Positions 44,142 through 53,154 of a stretch of DNA of 64,000 nucleotides are shown here, piece by piece; position 1 is the first letter of the stretch; each line of letters opens with the position of its first letter. The notes under the pieces are model-generated. The model worked only from the letters and a program-made list of their open reading frames with translations, searched no databases and had not been told where the DNA came from. The DNA is taken from NCBI GenBank assembly GCA_963734275.1, contig CAVTGO010000002.1, positions 62,001 to 126,000 of the forward strand, in the 5' to 3' direction. The stretch is from CAVTGO01 sp963734275. Lineage in GTDB: Bacteria > Actinomycetota > UBA4738 > HRBIN12. The translations under genes were made by a program, and so were the position numbers.

Positions 44142-46661
44142 GTGCCCCGCGCCCTGGTGGTGCTCGCGTTCGTGGTCGTGGCGGTCGTGGCGACGACCGG
44201 TGGCGCCACGAGCCTCGCGGCGGAGACGGTGGTGCTGCCACCCGGCCTGACGTTCGACGACTCGGTCCTGTTGAGCACGCAGTTCGAGCTCGGCGCCAAC
44301 GGCGAGGCGGTGGTCGTGCCGATGACCGTCAGCGGGACGATCACGTTGCAGGAGCCGGGGCTCGAGCCCCAGCTGCACGACGCCTTCTACTGCTACAGCG
44401 GATGCCCCGACGGTGTCCAGCAGACCGGCGGTCTGTTCTTCGGGCACGATCAGGGGACCGGCGGCGACATCGATTACCAGGACATCACGGTGTTCGTGAA
44501 GGGGAACACCAGCGGGAACTTCGTGGCCACGCCGCCGTTCGACCCCAGCCACAGCTACACGTTCGACTTCGCGTGCGATGAGAACTCCCAGATCGTCTGC
44601 GGGCAGATCCGCGCGCTGGCCGTGCCGTTCGCGAACCCCGCCGCGGACCTCCAGGCGAGCGGATCGTTCACCGTCGCGCTCGAAGGCGGCGCGGCCGCCC
44701 AGGGTTGCACGGCCGTCGAGGGGGTCGTGACCGACCAGGAGGGCAAGCCCGTGTCCGCGGCGCACGTCCGCCTGGACTCGGCTGGGGTCACCGCGGACGA
44801 GGCCGGGACCGGGACCGACGGGCGCTACCGCCTCGCCATCCCACCCGATGCCGGGGCCGACCTCCGCGTCGTGCTCCTGGCCGAGGAGTTCGCGCACTCG
44901 CCCGGGCGGTTCCGGATCGTCCTCGGCACCGAGACCATCGGAGCCGCGAGCCCGCCGATCGACCCATCGGGTGCGACGTGCACGCAGGACTTCGCGATGG
45001 CCAGCCTCGCCAACGGGATCACGCCCATCCCGCCCGCCGGGGTCAGCGTGCCGGCCGCGTTCGGCGCCTACCAGGCCGTGGACGCCGCGTGGACACTGGC
45101 GACGCGCCTGCAGCCCGAGCCCACCGTGGGTCTGCCCGTTCCGGTCTTCCTCTCGTGCGAGCGCTCGACACCGACCGTCGGCGTGATCTGCCCCGTCGAC
45201 CCCGGGGTGCACTTCTTCACGATCGAGGGCACGCAGCCGTACATCGCGGTGTCCTCCTCGCTCAGTTCCGTCGGGCCCGCCGACATGGCCAACATGCTCG
45301 GCCACGAGTTCGGCCACCTCTTCATGTTCTCGGCGTTCGGGGCCTTGCCGCGGGCCGCCGGGACCACGAATCACGGCGGCTACTACGTCAACACGAGCTC
45401 GTCGGACGCGTGGGTGGAGGGGTTCGCCTCGTTCTACTCGCTGATGGTGCGCCGCCAGGTGTCGGGGCAGCCCGAGACGACCGTGGTCGGGAGCGCGGGC
45501 GACATGGAGATGGATGCCCCCGCCTTCCTGAACTCCGGGAAGTGGGAGGAGTTCGCCGTCGTCGGGATCCTGCTCGACCTGTCCGACGGCCCCGGGGACT
45601 CGAGCCGTGGGCAGGACCGTCCGGTCGCCTCCGAGATCCACCTCAGCGAGGAGCGCGACCTGTTCGTGGCCGAGGTCCCGCCGGAGACGCCGGTCGGCAC
45701 CCCATGGCGCGCGGACCTCGTCTCGAGCTCCGGCACACGCCTCCGAACGGTCCGGGGAGCGGTCGTCGAGTTCAAGGGGCTGCGGGTGGCGATCGGCTCG
45801 CTCCCCGGCGTCCGCTTCGACCGGGTCCGCCTGGTCCTGCGGCCGCCCGGACGCCTCCTCGACGACGATCCGATCGCGGGAGACCTGTTCACGCTGTGGC
45901 CGGCGATCTTGAACTTCCGCTCCGACAAGCCGGAGTCGGTGAGCGCGAACAACCACCTGTTCGACGTGCAGGACCTGTACCGCGCGTCACAGCTGCTGCT
46001 CGGGTCGGACCGGGACGGGAACGGCAACGGCATCCCGGACGTCGACGAGATCTTCGCCCGGCACGGCTTCTTCGACGACACGAGCGGCGGGGTCAGCAAC
46101 CTGACGCTCGACGCGGGCGAGCTCCCGGGGCTCTCGAGCCATACCGAGACGAGGATCGGGCCCAACGTGTTCCCCGCGATGATCCCGCGGGCATCGCCGC
46201 AGGTGCTCCCCGAGATGCAGGCGCGGATCGATACGGGCGGCGTCGAGGCGACCGCGCTCGTGCAGGTCGACCTCCCGGGTCCCGACGGCGATGCAAGCTT
46301 CGCCGTGCTCGTGGATCCCGACGCCCAAGGGCTGGTCGCGTTGCCGGTGCCGCCTCCCGGAAGCGGAGCCAGGGTGTCGGTGATCATGCTCGCCGACGGA
46401 CATCGACCGACCCTCGCGCTGAGGGTGGATCCCGACACGTTCTGGCAGAAGGCTGAGCGGAACCCGGGCCGGTCCTTCCTGTCCGCGAGCGTGGTCCTGG
46501 TGCCGGGCGACGTCCTCCTCGGGGCCGGGTCCGGGTCGACCGACCAGGACGGGGGGATCTCCTCCGTTTGGCTCGTCGGGCTCGTCCTGTTCGTCGTGCT
46601 GGACTTGGCGCTGCTCGCGGTCGTGAACATCAGGCGCCGCCGGTCCGATCGCACCGGCTGA
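44142..46661 (+). CDS. Membrane-anchored secreted zinc metalloprotease
   Basis: 839 residues if GTG 44142 is used, which puts a signal peptide (ALVVLAFVVVAVVATTGG) at the very start; GTG 44109 is also possible. Outer region: a beta-rich N-terminal domain, a carboxypeptidase-regulatory-like domain (CTAVEGVVTDQEGKPVSAAH), the zinc site MLGHEFGHLF (HExxH) with a likely third ligand in WVEGFASFYS, a Ca-loop-like DRDGNGNGIPDVDEI, and a C-terminal anchor helix followed by RRRRSDR. Family assignment stops at 'HExxH peptidase'. Diverges from a sigma/propeller pair and could be its target or its signal source. Confidence 0.78.
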   Translation: MPRALVVLAFVVVAVVATTGGATSLAAETVVLPPGLTFDDSVLLSTQFELGANGEAVVVPMTVSGTITLQEPGLEPQLHDAFYCYSGCPDGVQQTGGLFFGHDQGTGGDIDYQDITVFVKGNTSGNFVATPPFDPSHSYTFDFACDENSQIVCGQIRALAVPFANPAADLQASGSFTVALEGGAAAQGCTAVEGVVTDQEGKPVSAAHVRLDSAGVTADEAGTGTDGRYRLAIPPDAGADLRVVLLAEEFAHSPGRFRIVLGTETIGAASPPIDPSGATCTQDFAMASLANGITPIPPAGVSVPAAFGAYQAVDAAWTLATRLQPEPTVGLPVPVFLSCERSTPTVGVICPVDPGVHFFTIEGTQPYIAVSSSLSSVGPADMANMLGHEFGHLFMFSAFGALPRAAGTTNHGGYYVNTSSSDAWVEGFASFYSLMVRRQVSGQPETTVVGSAGDMEMDAPAFLNSGKWEEFAVVGILLDLSDGPGDSSRGQDRPVASEIHLSEERDLFVAEVPPETPVGTPWRADLVSSSGTRLRTVRGAVVEFKGLRVAIGSLPGVRFDRVRLVLRPPGRLLDDDPIAGDLFTLWPAILNFRSDKPESVSANNHLFDVQDLYRASQLLLGSDRDGNGNGIPDVDEIFARHGFFDDTSGGVSNLTLDAGELPGLSSHTETRIGPNVFPAMIPRASPQVLPEMQARIDTGGVEATALVQVDLPGPDGDASFAVLVDPDAQGLVALPVPPPGSGARVSVIMLADGHRPTLALRVDPDTFWQKAERNPGRSFLSASVVLVPGDVLLGAGSGSTDQDGGISSVWLVGLVLFVVLDLALLAVVNIRRRRSDRTG

Positions 46662-46707
46662 CACCTCACTCCTCGAGCTGGATCCTCGTGACCTTGCTGG
46701 TATCGGC

Positions 46708-48303
46708 TCAGACGACCCTGAAGTACGCCCAGTCGGACTCCGACGCACTGAGCTCGTTGGTTGGGTCGACGATCGCGTTGATGCGATAGCGAAGCCCGCG
46801 CTTCGGATTCGTCACGATCGCCGCGGCCTCGCTGCGGCGGTTGAGCTTGAATCCGAGGAAGTCCTGGCGCTTCCACCTGCCATCGACGAACTTCTGCAGC
46901 TCGAACTCGACGAACGTGCCCTGCAGGTTGGGCGTCACGTGGACGGCGAACGCCGGATGATCGCCGGATCGTAAGAGCCGATACCGTCCCGCGTCGTCGA
47001 AGCCTCCGAGGAGCGCGGCCTCGATGATCGATCGGACGCGGATGATGCGCTTGCTTTCGAGCGGCAGGAATCGCCCATCACCGTCCCACTCCACGGTGAC
47101 CGTGGAGTCCGCGCGCAGATCGGTCAACCGGACGCGAAGATCCCCGCCTGAGCCGACCGACCGGTCGGCCACGAGCTCCTTGTCACCGCCCGCCGGTCGT
47201 ACGTAGACCCGCACGGTCCGGTTGTCACTTTCGGCGTTCATGTGAAGGTCGACCACAACCGAGGAGCCGTACGGAACCGCATCGGGAGCGTCGATCGAGA
47301 TCTCGCCTTGCCGGGGATCTCCCGGCAAGGCGAGCAACGCCGGACCCATTCCTCCGCCGAGCAGGAGGAACATGGCAGAGCCGTCGGGGCTGAATCGGAG
47401 CCCGTCGTCCGCCGCCGGCATGTTGACGTCGAGCAACAGCCGCAGGATCTTCTCGCCGTCACTGAACCGGTAGACGTGCAACTCAACGCCCGACTGGTGG
47501 TCCGTGCGGTCGGCAGCCAGCACGAGTCTCGAGGAGTCCGGGTAGACGGCTCCCGCGCGGGCGAAGACCGACGTCCGGTATTCGGCTTGCGTCTTGGTCA
47601 GCGAGACAGGATCAAACTCCCACGCGCCCAGGTCCGCCCCGACCGCCGAGATGACGAACCGCTGGCCGTCGGCCGACCACTCGGCGAAGCTGGGGATAGC
47701 GGCCAGCGGGGAAGACGCCTGAAGGACCGGACTCCCACCGGCGACGGAGAGGCGTTGCATCATCGTGCTGACCAGGATCAGCGCGTTCGGATCCGTGGCG
47801 GAGCTCCGGATGTGGAGTGCGGAGTAGTTGCCGTCGTGGACCGTGACCGAGCCCGCCTGATCCACGTTCGCGATGGCCGACAGTCCATCGTGGAAGCCGG
47901 TCACCCACAGCTCCCCGCCGGCCCAGGCAACCTGATTCGGGTCGACGAGTGGGGCCGTCGCGATCGAGGTGTGCATGAACGGGAACGGGGTCGACAGATC
48001 GAACACGTCGATCCGATCTGCTCCGTGAGAGGTCACATACATGACGTCGTCCTTGATCATCAAGTCTTGGAGGGACACGAGGCCCGTCAACGTCCCCACC
48101 AGGTTCAGCTGATGGTCGAAGACGACGATCGTGGTCCCGTTCTGGTCGCCGACGAACACGAAGCCGGAACTGACCTCCAGCTCGAGAAGGCTTCCGACCC
48201 CGGGGATCGGGACCGGGTCGAGGGCCGACCCCGTCGCCGCCGAGGCCGGCATGAACGACGTGATGAGCACGGACGCGGACAACACGAGGATGGCTCGTCG
48301 CAT
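46708..48303 (-). CDS. Secreted beta-propeller protein of unknown function
   Basis: 531 residues from ATG 48303. Signal peptide (ILVLSASVLITSFMPASAAT), then propeller-like repeats (GFVFVGDQNGTTIVVFD, VMYVTSHGADRIDVFDL, GLRFSPDGSAMFLL), an immunoglobulin-like stretch (YGSSVVVDLHMNAESDNRTV) and a C-terminal beta domain ending SDWAYFRVV. No anchor. Convergent with the metalloprotease gene. Its ligand or enzyme activity cannot be told. Confidence 0.75.
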   Translation of the reverse strand: MRRAILVLSASVLITSFMPASAATGSALDPVPIPGVGSLLELEVSSGFVFVGDQNGTTIVVFDHQLNLVGTLTGLVSLQDLMIKDDVMYVTSHGADRIDVFDLSTPFPFMHTSIATAPLVDPNQVAWAGGELWVTGFHDGLSAIANVDQAGSVTVHDGNYSALHIRSSATDPNALILVSTMMQRLSVAGGSPVLQASSPLAAIPSFAEWSADGQRFVISAVGADLGAWEFDPVSLTKTQAEYRTSVFARAGAVYPDSSRLVLAADRTDHQSGVELHVYRFSDGEKILRLLLDVNMPAADDGLRFSPDGSAMFLLLGGGMGPALLALPGDPRQGEISIDAPDAVPYGSSVVVDLHMNAESDNRTVRVYVRPAGGDKELVADRSVGSGGDLRVRLTDLRADSTVTVEWDGDGRFLPLESKRIIRVRSIIEAALLGGFDDAGRYRLLRSGDHPAFAVHVTPNLQGTFVEFELQKFVDGRWKRQDFLGFKLNRRSEAAAIVTNPKRGLRYRINAIVDPTNELSASESDWAYFRVV

Positions 48304-48397
48304 CACCGGACGAGCCTATCCCTCCGCTCGCTCACAGCGAGCTCCTCCTCTTACGTCTGCCTTCATCAGCGTGATCGCGGCGGGAACGACGATGAGG

Positions 48398-49609
48398 CTA
48401 GTCGCTCGGCTTGGGCACCGGCTGCCAGGCGATCGGCCCGGTCGGCCTCCCGGGGAGGGAGACGTACTTCCCTGTATCCGCATCGATCACCCGGAGCGAC
48501 CCGCCCGTTCCCTCCATGAGCAGGATCTGGGTGCCGTCGGGCGACCACTCGGGACCCTGGACCCCGTAGCCGGCACCCCCGATGAAGCAGCAGCCCTCGG
48601 TGAGGAGCCGGCGCTCCGATCCGTCCGGTGCCATCGCCCACAGCTCGAAGGGCAGCCCGAGCGAGAGATCGGCTGAGGTCGGCTCCGCGCCCACGGCCGC
48701 CCCCTCCCACGCCACGAACGCGATCGTCGAACCGTCCGGTGACCAGGCGGGCTGGGTCGGCTCTGGCGAGGGGAGGTCGTCGGCGAGTTGGGTCGGCTCC
48801 GACCCGCCGACGGCCATCGTGTACACGAACCAGCGCTCGCCCACCCGGGCCGAGAAGGCGATGGAGGCCCCATCCGGTGACCAGCTCGGGTCGACGGGCT
48901 CGGCGACCGATCCCGTCGGGATCTTCACCCGATCGGTCCCGTCGGTCTTCATCGTGTAGAGGGAGGAGCAGCCGCCGAAGAACGAATCCGCCAGATCGCA
49001 CCCCGAGCTCTCGGCCTGTGAGAACGCGATCCGAGATCCGTCGGGAGACCAGTCGATATCGCCCTGGAAGACACAGGGGTCCGTGCAGGAGGTGAGCTGG
49101 TGAACCCGCTCGGTCGCGATCTCCATCACGTAGATCCCCTCGAGCTCCGATTGGCCCGGCCCGTCGAGCTCGTACGCGATGCGCGTCCCATCCGGTGACC
49201 AGTCCACGCTCCCGAAACCCACGCCGTCGCACGACCTCGTCTCACCGGGGCCGGACGGACAGGCCTCGAGGATCTTCCTTGGCTTCTCGCCGCTGGGATC
49301 GACCAGGAACAGGATCCCGAAGTCGGACAGCCTGTCGCTGAAGTCGATCACTTCGGCGCCGACGTAGGTGAGGTCCCCGTTGCTCGCCGACGGCGGAACG
49401 GGCGCGGCGGGGCGCCGGCTCCGGTCGAACGGATTCCCCCCTAGGACGAACGCGAGGGCGGTCACGAACACGGCGATGCCGACGGCCGCCGCTGCGACCC
49501 GCTCGTTCCGCCGCTTGCGGTCACGCCGGCGGAGCATCCGCTCGAACGCGTCCTCGGGGAACGCGAAGCGCTCGCCGACCCGCTCGATCACCGCTCGTGT
49601 TTCGCTCAT
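48398..49609 (-). CDS. Single-pass membrane PD40 beta-propeller (putative anti-sigma sensor)
   Basis: 403 residues from ATG 49609, overlapping the sigma stop by 4 nt; a longer frame upstream is only sigma sequence. Cytoplasmic motif EDAFERMLRRRDRKRRNER, one membrane helix (AAVGIAVFVTALAFVLGG), then blades SVDWSPDGTRIAYELDG, DIDWSPDGSRIAFSQ, PSWSPDGASIAFSAR and QPAWSPDGSTIAFVA. Cysteine-rich outer loops (CTDPC, CDLADSFFGGC, EGCCF) are unusual among the partners and may form disulfides. Confidence 0.78.
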   Translation of the reverse strand: MSETRAVIERVGERFAFPEDAFERMLRRRDRKRRNERVAAAAVGIAVFVTALAFVLGGNPFDRSRRPAAPVPPSASNGDLTYVGAEVIDFSDRLSDFGILFLVDPSGEKPRKILEACPSGPGETRSCDGVGFGSVDWSPDGTRIAYELDGPGQSELEGIYVMEIATERVHQLTSCTDPCVFQGDIDWSPDGSRIAFSQAESSGCDLADSFFGGCSSLYTMKTDGTDRVKIPTGSVAEPVDPSWSPDGASIAFSARVGERWFVYTMAVGGSEPTQLADDLPSPEPTQPAWSPDGSTIAFVAWEGAAVGAEPTSADLSLGLPFELWAMAPDGSERRLLTEGCCFIGGAGYGVQGPEWSPDGTQILLMEGTGGSLRVIDADTGKYVSLPGRPTGPIAWQPVPKPSD

Positions 49610-50160
49610 GCGTCCTCGCTCATCCGCTGTCGGAGGGTCTCGCGGGCGCGGGAGGCGAGGCCTCGCACGGTTCCCGCGGTCACGCCGAGCGCCTTGCCGG
49701 CGTCCTCGCTCGAGTAGTCCAAGACGTCGATCAACACGACCGCCGCGCGCTGGCGGGGCGAGAGCTCGCGTAGCGCCGCCACGACGTCCTGCTGCTCGTC
49801 GATGTCGGCGAAGGGCACGGGATCGGGGGCGAGGGCGAGGCGGCGGCGGAGCGCGAGCGCGGCCCGTCGCCCACGCTTGCGGAACATGTTCATCGACGTG
49901 CGGTACAGGTACCCGGTGGGGTCCTCCATCGCCCCGACCCGTTCCCAGCGCTCCCAGAGCGCGAGGAAGGCGTCCTGCATGATCTCCTCCGCCTCGGCCG
50001 CATTGCCGGTCACCGCGCAGAGCCGTCGGAACAACGTCCGTGCCTCGCGGTCGAAGAACGCCTCGAAGCTGAGGGACCCGGCCACGACCGGTGCCTCCTC
50101 GGGCACGACCGATGTCTCCTCGGATGCGGGTCGAGCCACGAGCGTCATGTCGTCGTCCAT
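49606..50160 (-). CDS. ECF sigma factor (SigE-like actinobacterial family)
   Basis: 184 residues from ATG 50160; a TTG at 50205 would add 15 residues. Region 2: FEAFFDREARTLFRRLCAV, EIMQDAFLALWERWERV. Region 4: LSPRQRAAVVLIDVLDYSSED and ALGVTAGTVRGLASRAR. Coupled to the membrane propeller by ATGA overlap and divergent from a lipoprotein propeller 78 bases away, which shares the outer-domain type. Confidence 0.9.
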   Translation of the reverse strand: MDDDMTLVARPASEETSVVPEEAPVVAGSLSFEAFFDREARTLFRRLCAVTGNAAEAEEIMQDAFLALWERWERVGAMEDPTGYLYRTSMNMFRKRGRRAALALRRRLALAPDPVPFADIDEQQDVVAALRELSPRQRAAVVLIDVLDYSSEDAGKALGVTAGTVRGLASRARETLRQRMSEDA

Positions 50161-50238
50161 CGAGAGATGAACCCGCGGATCGCCCGTTTCGTTGTCCGAT
50201 GGCAACGTTCCCTGCTCCCGGGGACTTCATCACTTGCG

Positions 50239-51354
50239 ATGAAGAGAACGAGCTTGATGCTGCTGACGCTGGCGATCCTCGGCCTCGCCGCATGCTCGGG
50301 GTCGAACGATACGCCGACCCCGCAGGACGCGCCCCATCCCGGACCCGGGGACGTCGTCTTCAATCGCCTGGCCGGAGGGGAGCTCGGCCTGTTCACGATC
50401 GACCTCGACGGGAGCAACGAGCGACAGATCCGTGTCCTCGGGGACTTCGTGACCCTGTCGCCGGACGGGACCCGGTTCATCGGCGCGGTTCCGGGTTCGG
50501 ACGAGCGGATCACGCCCGAGTCGTTCGACGTCGACGGTTCGGACCACTCGCTGCTGTCGATCGACGACCCGACGCTTCAACTAGGGGACGTGCGGTGGTC
50601 GCCTGACGGCACCAGGATCCTGGCCCAGGGGTGGGATGACACCGACCCCTCCCGCAAGGGCCTGTACACCGTCAGCTCCACCGACGGTGGGGACCTCGTC
50701 CGTCTGACCGATCCCGGGGCCCCGGACGACTATCCCGTCACGTACTCGCCGGACGGTGGGAAGGTCTTGCTCGGCCGCGACGCGCCACCGCTCAACCATC
50801 ACGGGCCGATGACGCTGATGGTCGTCGACGCGGACGGCTCCGACCTGGTCCGCCTGAACCCGCCCGGGACCACGGCCGGCCTCACGTTCGGTACCCAGTC
50901 GGCGAGCTGGTCCCCGGATGGCCGGCAGATCGCGTTCGTGGCGTCGAAGGGCTCGTTCGCCGACGACCCATGCGCTGCTTGCGCCGTTTTCGTCGCGAAC
51001 GCCGATGGGACCGAGGCTCAGCGGATCACACCTTGGAACACCACGCTGATCGCCCAGTGGTCGCCGGACGGGACCTGGATCGCTTTCGACATGTCCCGCG
51101 ACGGTGGTCCACACGATCTGTTCGTGGTGCATCCGGACGGGAGCGAGCGCACACGGATCACGACCTCCGAGGACGGCCTCTTCTCCTTCGGTCCAGCGTG
51201 GTCGTTCGACAGCACGCAGCTCCTGATCGTCCGCGGTTCTGGGTTCGACGTCACCGACCTGTGGACCGTGAACGTCGACGGAACGGAGATGGTCCAGGTC
51301 ACGGATCAGCCCGCCGAGTACGGCGGGTACGGCTTCGTCCCGTCGACCGACTGA
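50239..51354 (+). CDS. Lipoprotein with PD40 beta-propeller
   Basis: 371 residues from ATG 50239. Signal peptide and lipobox LGLAAC, linker TPTPQDAPHPGPG, then blades FVTLSPDGTRFIGA, VRWSPDGTRILAQGWD, SASWSPDGRQIAFVAS, IAQWSPDGTWIAFDMS. The same fold as the outer domain of the sigma partner at 48398 but anchored by lipid and with no cytoplasmic part. The divergent placement suggests shared control by the sigma factor at 49606. Confidence 0.8.
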   Translation: MKRTSLMLLTLAILGLAACSGSNDTPTPQDAPHPGPGDVVFNRLAGGELGLFTIDLDGSNERQIRVLGDFVTLSPDGTRFIGAVPGSDERITPESFDVDGSDHSLLSIDDPTLQLGDVRWSPDGTRILAQGWDDTDPSRKGLYTVSSTDGGDLVRLTDPGAPDDYPVTYSPDGGKVLLGRDAPPLNHHGPMTLMVVDADGSDLVRLNPPGTTAGLTFGTQSASWSPDGRQIAFVASKGSFADDPCAACAVFVANADGTEAQRITPWNTTLIAQWSPDGTWIAFDMSRDGGPHDLFVVHPDGSERTRITTSEDGLFSFGPAWSFDSTQLLIVRGSGFDVTDLWTVNVDGTEMVQVTDQPAEYGGYGFVPSTD

Positions 51355-51405
51355 CCGTCCACCCTCGACTTGACCGCCCGGGGGACATCTCCGAGGCTAG
51401 TTCAC

Positions 51406-52743
51406 GTGGGTCCGGAGACGAAGTACACGAAGAGCGGAGACGCGCATGTCGCCTATCAGATCGTCGGTGACGGCGAGCTCGACCTGCTCTTCGTCGCCGA
51501 GTGGCTGAACCACATCGACGAGCAGTGGGAGCAGCCGCGGATCGCTGGGTTCCTCGAGGGCTTGGCCCGCTTCGCGCGGGTGATCCTGTTCAACCCCCGG
51601 GGCATGGGCGCCTCGGACCCGCTCCCGATCACCGAGCCGCCCACCGCGGAGCTGTGGATGCAGGACGCGGTCGCCGCGCTCGATGCGGCGGAGACCGAGC
51701 GAGCGGCCGTCTTGGGAGCGGGCCTCGGCGGGACGGTCGCGCTGCTCCTGGCGGCGACGTATCCGGCCCGCGTGTCCTCGCTCGCGGTGGTGAACACGGC
51801 GGCGCGGATGGCGTGGGCCGAGGACTACCCGTTCGGCACGCCCGAGGAGTTCCTCGCGAAGGCCCGCGAGGGCATGGCCGCGCACTACCCGAGCGCCAAA
51901 GGCGTCCTTCCCATGTGGGCGCCGGAGCTCGTGGGAGACGAGCGGTTCGAGCAGTGGCTCGAGCGGTACCAGCGGATCGCGGCGAGCCCGGGGATGGCGC
52001 TCGCGGTGCAGGGGATGCTGTTCGGCCTGGACGTGCGTGCAGTGCTCCCTACGATCCACGTGCCCACCCTCGTGCTCCATCGAGCCGAAGCGATGCACGT
52101 GAGCCCGGCGATGGGCCGGTACATCGCCGACCACGTCCCCGGCGCCGTCTACCGCGAGCTCCCGGGCGCGGGGCAGGCGTACTGGGCGGGCGACCCGCAG
52201 GAGATCGTCGCGGAGGTCCAGGAGTTCTTCACCGGCGCGCGCGAGGTCGTCTCGGTCGATCGCATCCTGGCGACGGTGCTGTTCACCGACATCGTCGGCT
52301 CGACCGAGCGCGCGGCCGAGCTGGGCGACCGGCGATGGCGGGAGCTGCTCGATGAGCACCACCGGATCGTCCGTGGCGAGCTCGAGCGTCACCGCGGCCG
52401 CGAGGTCTCCACCGCCGGCGACGGGTTCCTGATGACGTTCGACGGGCCGGCGCGAGCGATCCGGTGCGCGATCGCGATCCGCGACGCGCTCCGACCGGCA
52501 GGCATCGAGATCCGCGCGGGGCTCCACACGGGCGAGGTGGAGCTCCGGGGGGACGACATCGCCGGGATCGCCGTGCACATCGGCGCACGTGTCGGCGCTG
52601 CGGGCGCGCCCGGCGAGGTGCTGGTCTCGCGAACGGTCGTCGACCTCGTCGCCGGCTCGGGGATCGCCTTCGAGGAGCGCGGCACCCACGTGCTCAAGGG
52701 CGTCCCGGACGAGTGGGCGTTGTTCGCCGTCGCGGCGGACTGA
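51406..52743 (+). CDS. Alpha/beta-hydrolase-like domain fused to class III cyclase
   Basis: 445 residues from GTG 51406 (the TTG at 51370 is weaker). Residues about 1-275 have the hydrolase fold (VAYQIVGDGELDLLFVAEW, NPRGMGASDPLP), but the nucleophile elbow reads GAGLGG instead of GxSxG and the usual catalytic His near the end is replaced (LPGAGQAYWAGD). It is therefore probably a non-catalytic sensor. Cyclase domain about 285-440: LFTDIVGSTERAAE, STAGDGFLMTF, IAVHIGARVG. Both metal aspartates and the Arg remain, and His stands where Asn is usual. Cytoplasmic. Confidence 0.88.
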   Translation: MGPETKYTKSGDAHVAYQIVGDGELDLLFVAEWLNHIDEQWEQPRIAGFLEGLARFARVILFNPRGMGASDPLPITEPPTAELWMQDAVAALDAAETERAAVLGAGLGGTVALLLAATYPARVSSLAVVNTAARMAWAEDYPFGTPEEFLAKAREGMAAHYPSAKGVLPMWAPELVGDERFEQWLERYQRIAASPGMALAVQGMLFGLDVRAVLPTIHVPTLVLHRAEAMHVSPAMGRYIADHVPGAVYRELPGAGQAYWAGDPQEIVAEVQEFFTGAREVVSVDRILATVLFTDIVGSTERAAELGDRRWRELLDEHHRIVRGELERHRGREVSTAGDGFLMTFDGPARAIRCAIAIRDALRPAGIEIRAGLHTGEVELRGDDIAGIAVHIGARVGAAGAPGEVLVSRTVVDLVAGSGIAFEERGTHVLKGVPDEWALFAVAAD

Positions 52744-52745
52744 CC

Positions 52746-53153
52746 TCAGACGAGAAACTGATCGTGCGACTTCTGGAACTCGGCGTCGGGCTGCTCGCCT
52801 CTCGCGCGCATCTCGTTCAGGGCGCGGAGGTACCGCTCGAAACCTCCGGGCGTGTGGAGGTTCAGGAACCTCGCCGGACCGCCGATCGCGACCGGGAACG
52901 CGTGCACGGCGCCACGCGGGGCAACGACGAGCGTGCCGGCGGCGGCTCGAACGGCGCGTCCGTCGATCTGGAACTCGAGCTCTCCTTCGAGCACATAGAA
53001 CGAATCCGAGTGGTTCGCGTGATAGTGCGGATCTCCGGGCTCGGTCCCGGGCTCCAGGACGTACTCGCTCACCATCAGGTCGTCGAACGCCGCGAGCAAC
53101 GCGGCGCTCCCGAGCTGCTCCGCTCCCTCCCGGCCCTGGACGTGGACGTCCAT
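52746..53153 (-). CDS. Cupin-domain protein
   Basis: 135 residues from ATG 53153, set by GGGAGG upstream. Metal-binding cupin motif in PHYHANHSDSFYVLEGELEF (three His and a Glu) and a second motif VVAPRGAVHAFPV. Starts 1 nt after the stop of the flavoprotein gene, so the two are made together. Likely a small-molecule dioxygenase, isomerase or binding protein. Confidence 0.8.
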   Translation of the reverse strand: MDVHVQGREGAEQLGSAALLAAFDDLMVSEYVLEPGTEPGDPHYHANHSDSFYVLEGELEFQIDGRAVRAAAGTLVVAPRGAVHAFPVAIGGPARFLNLHTPGGFERYLRALNEMRARGEQPDAEFQKSHDQFLV

Positions 53154-53154
53154 C

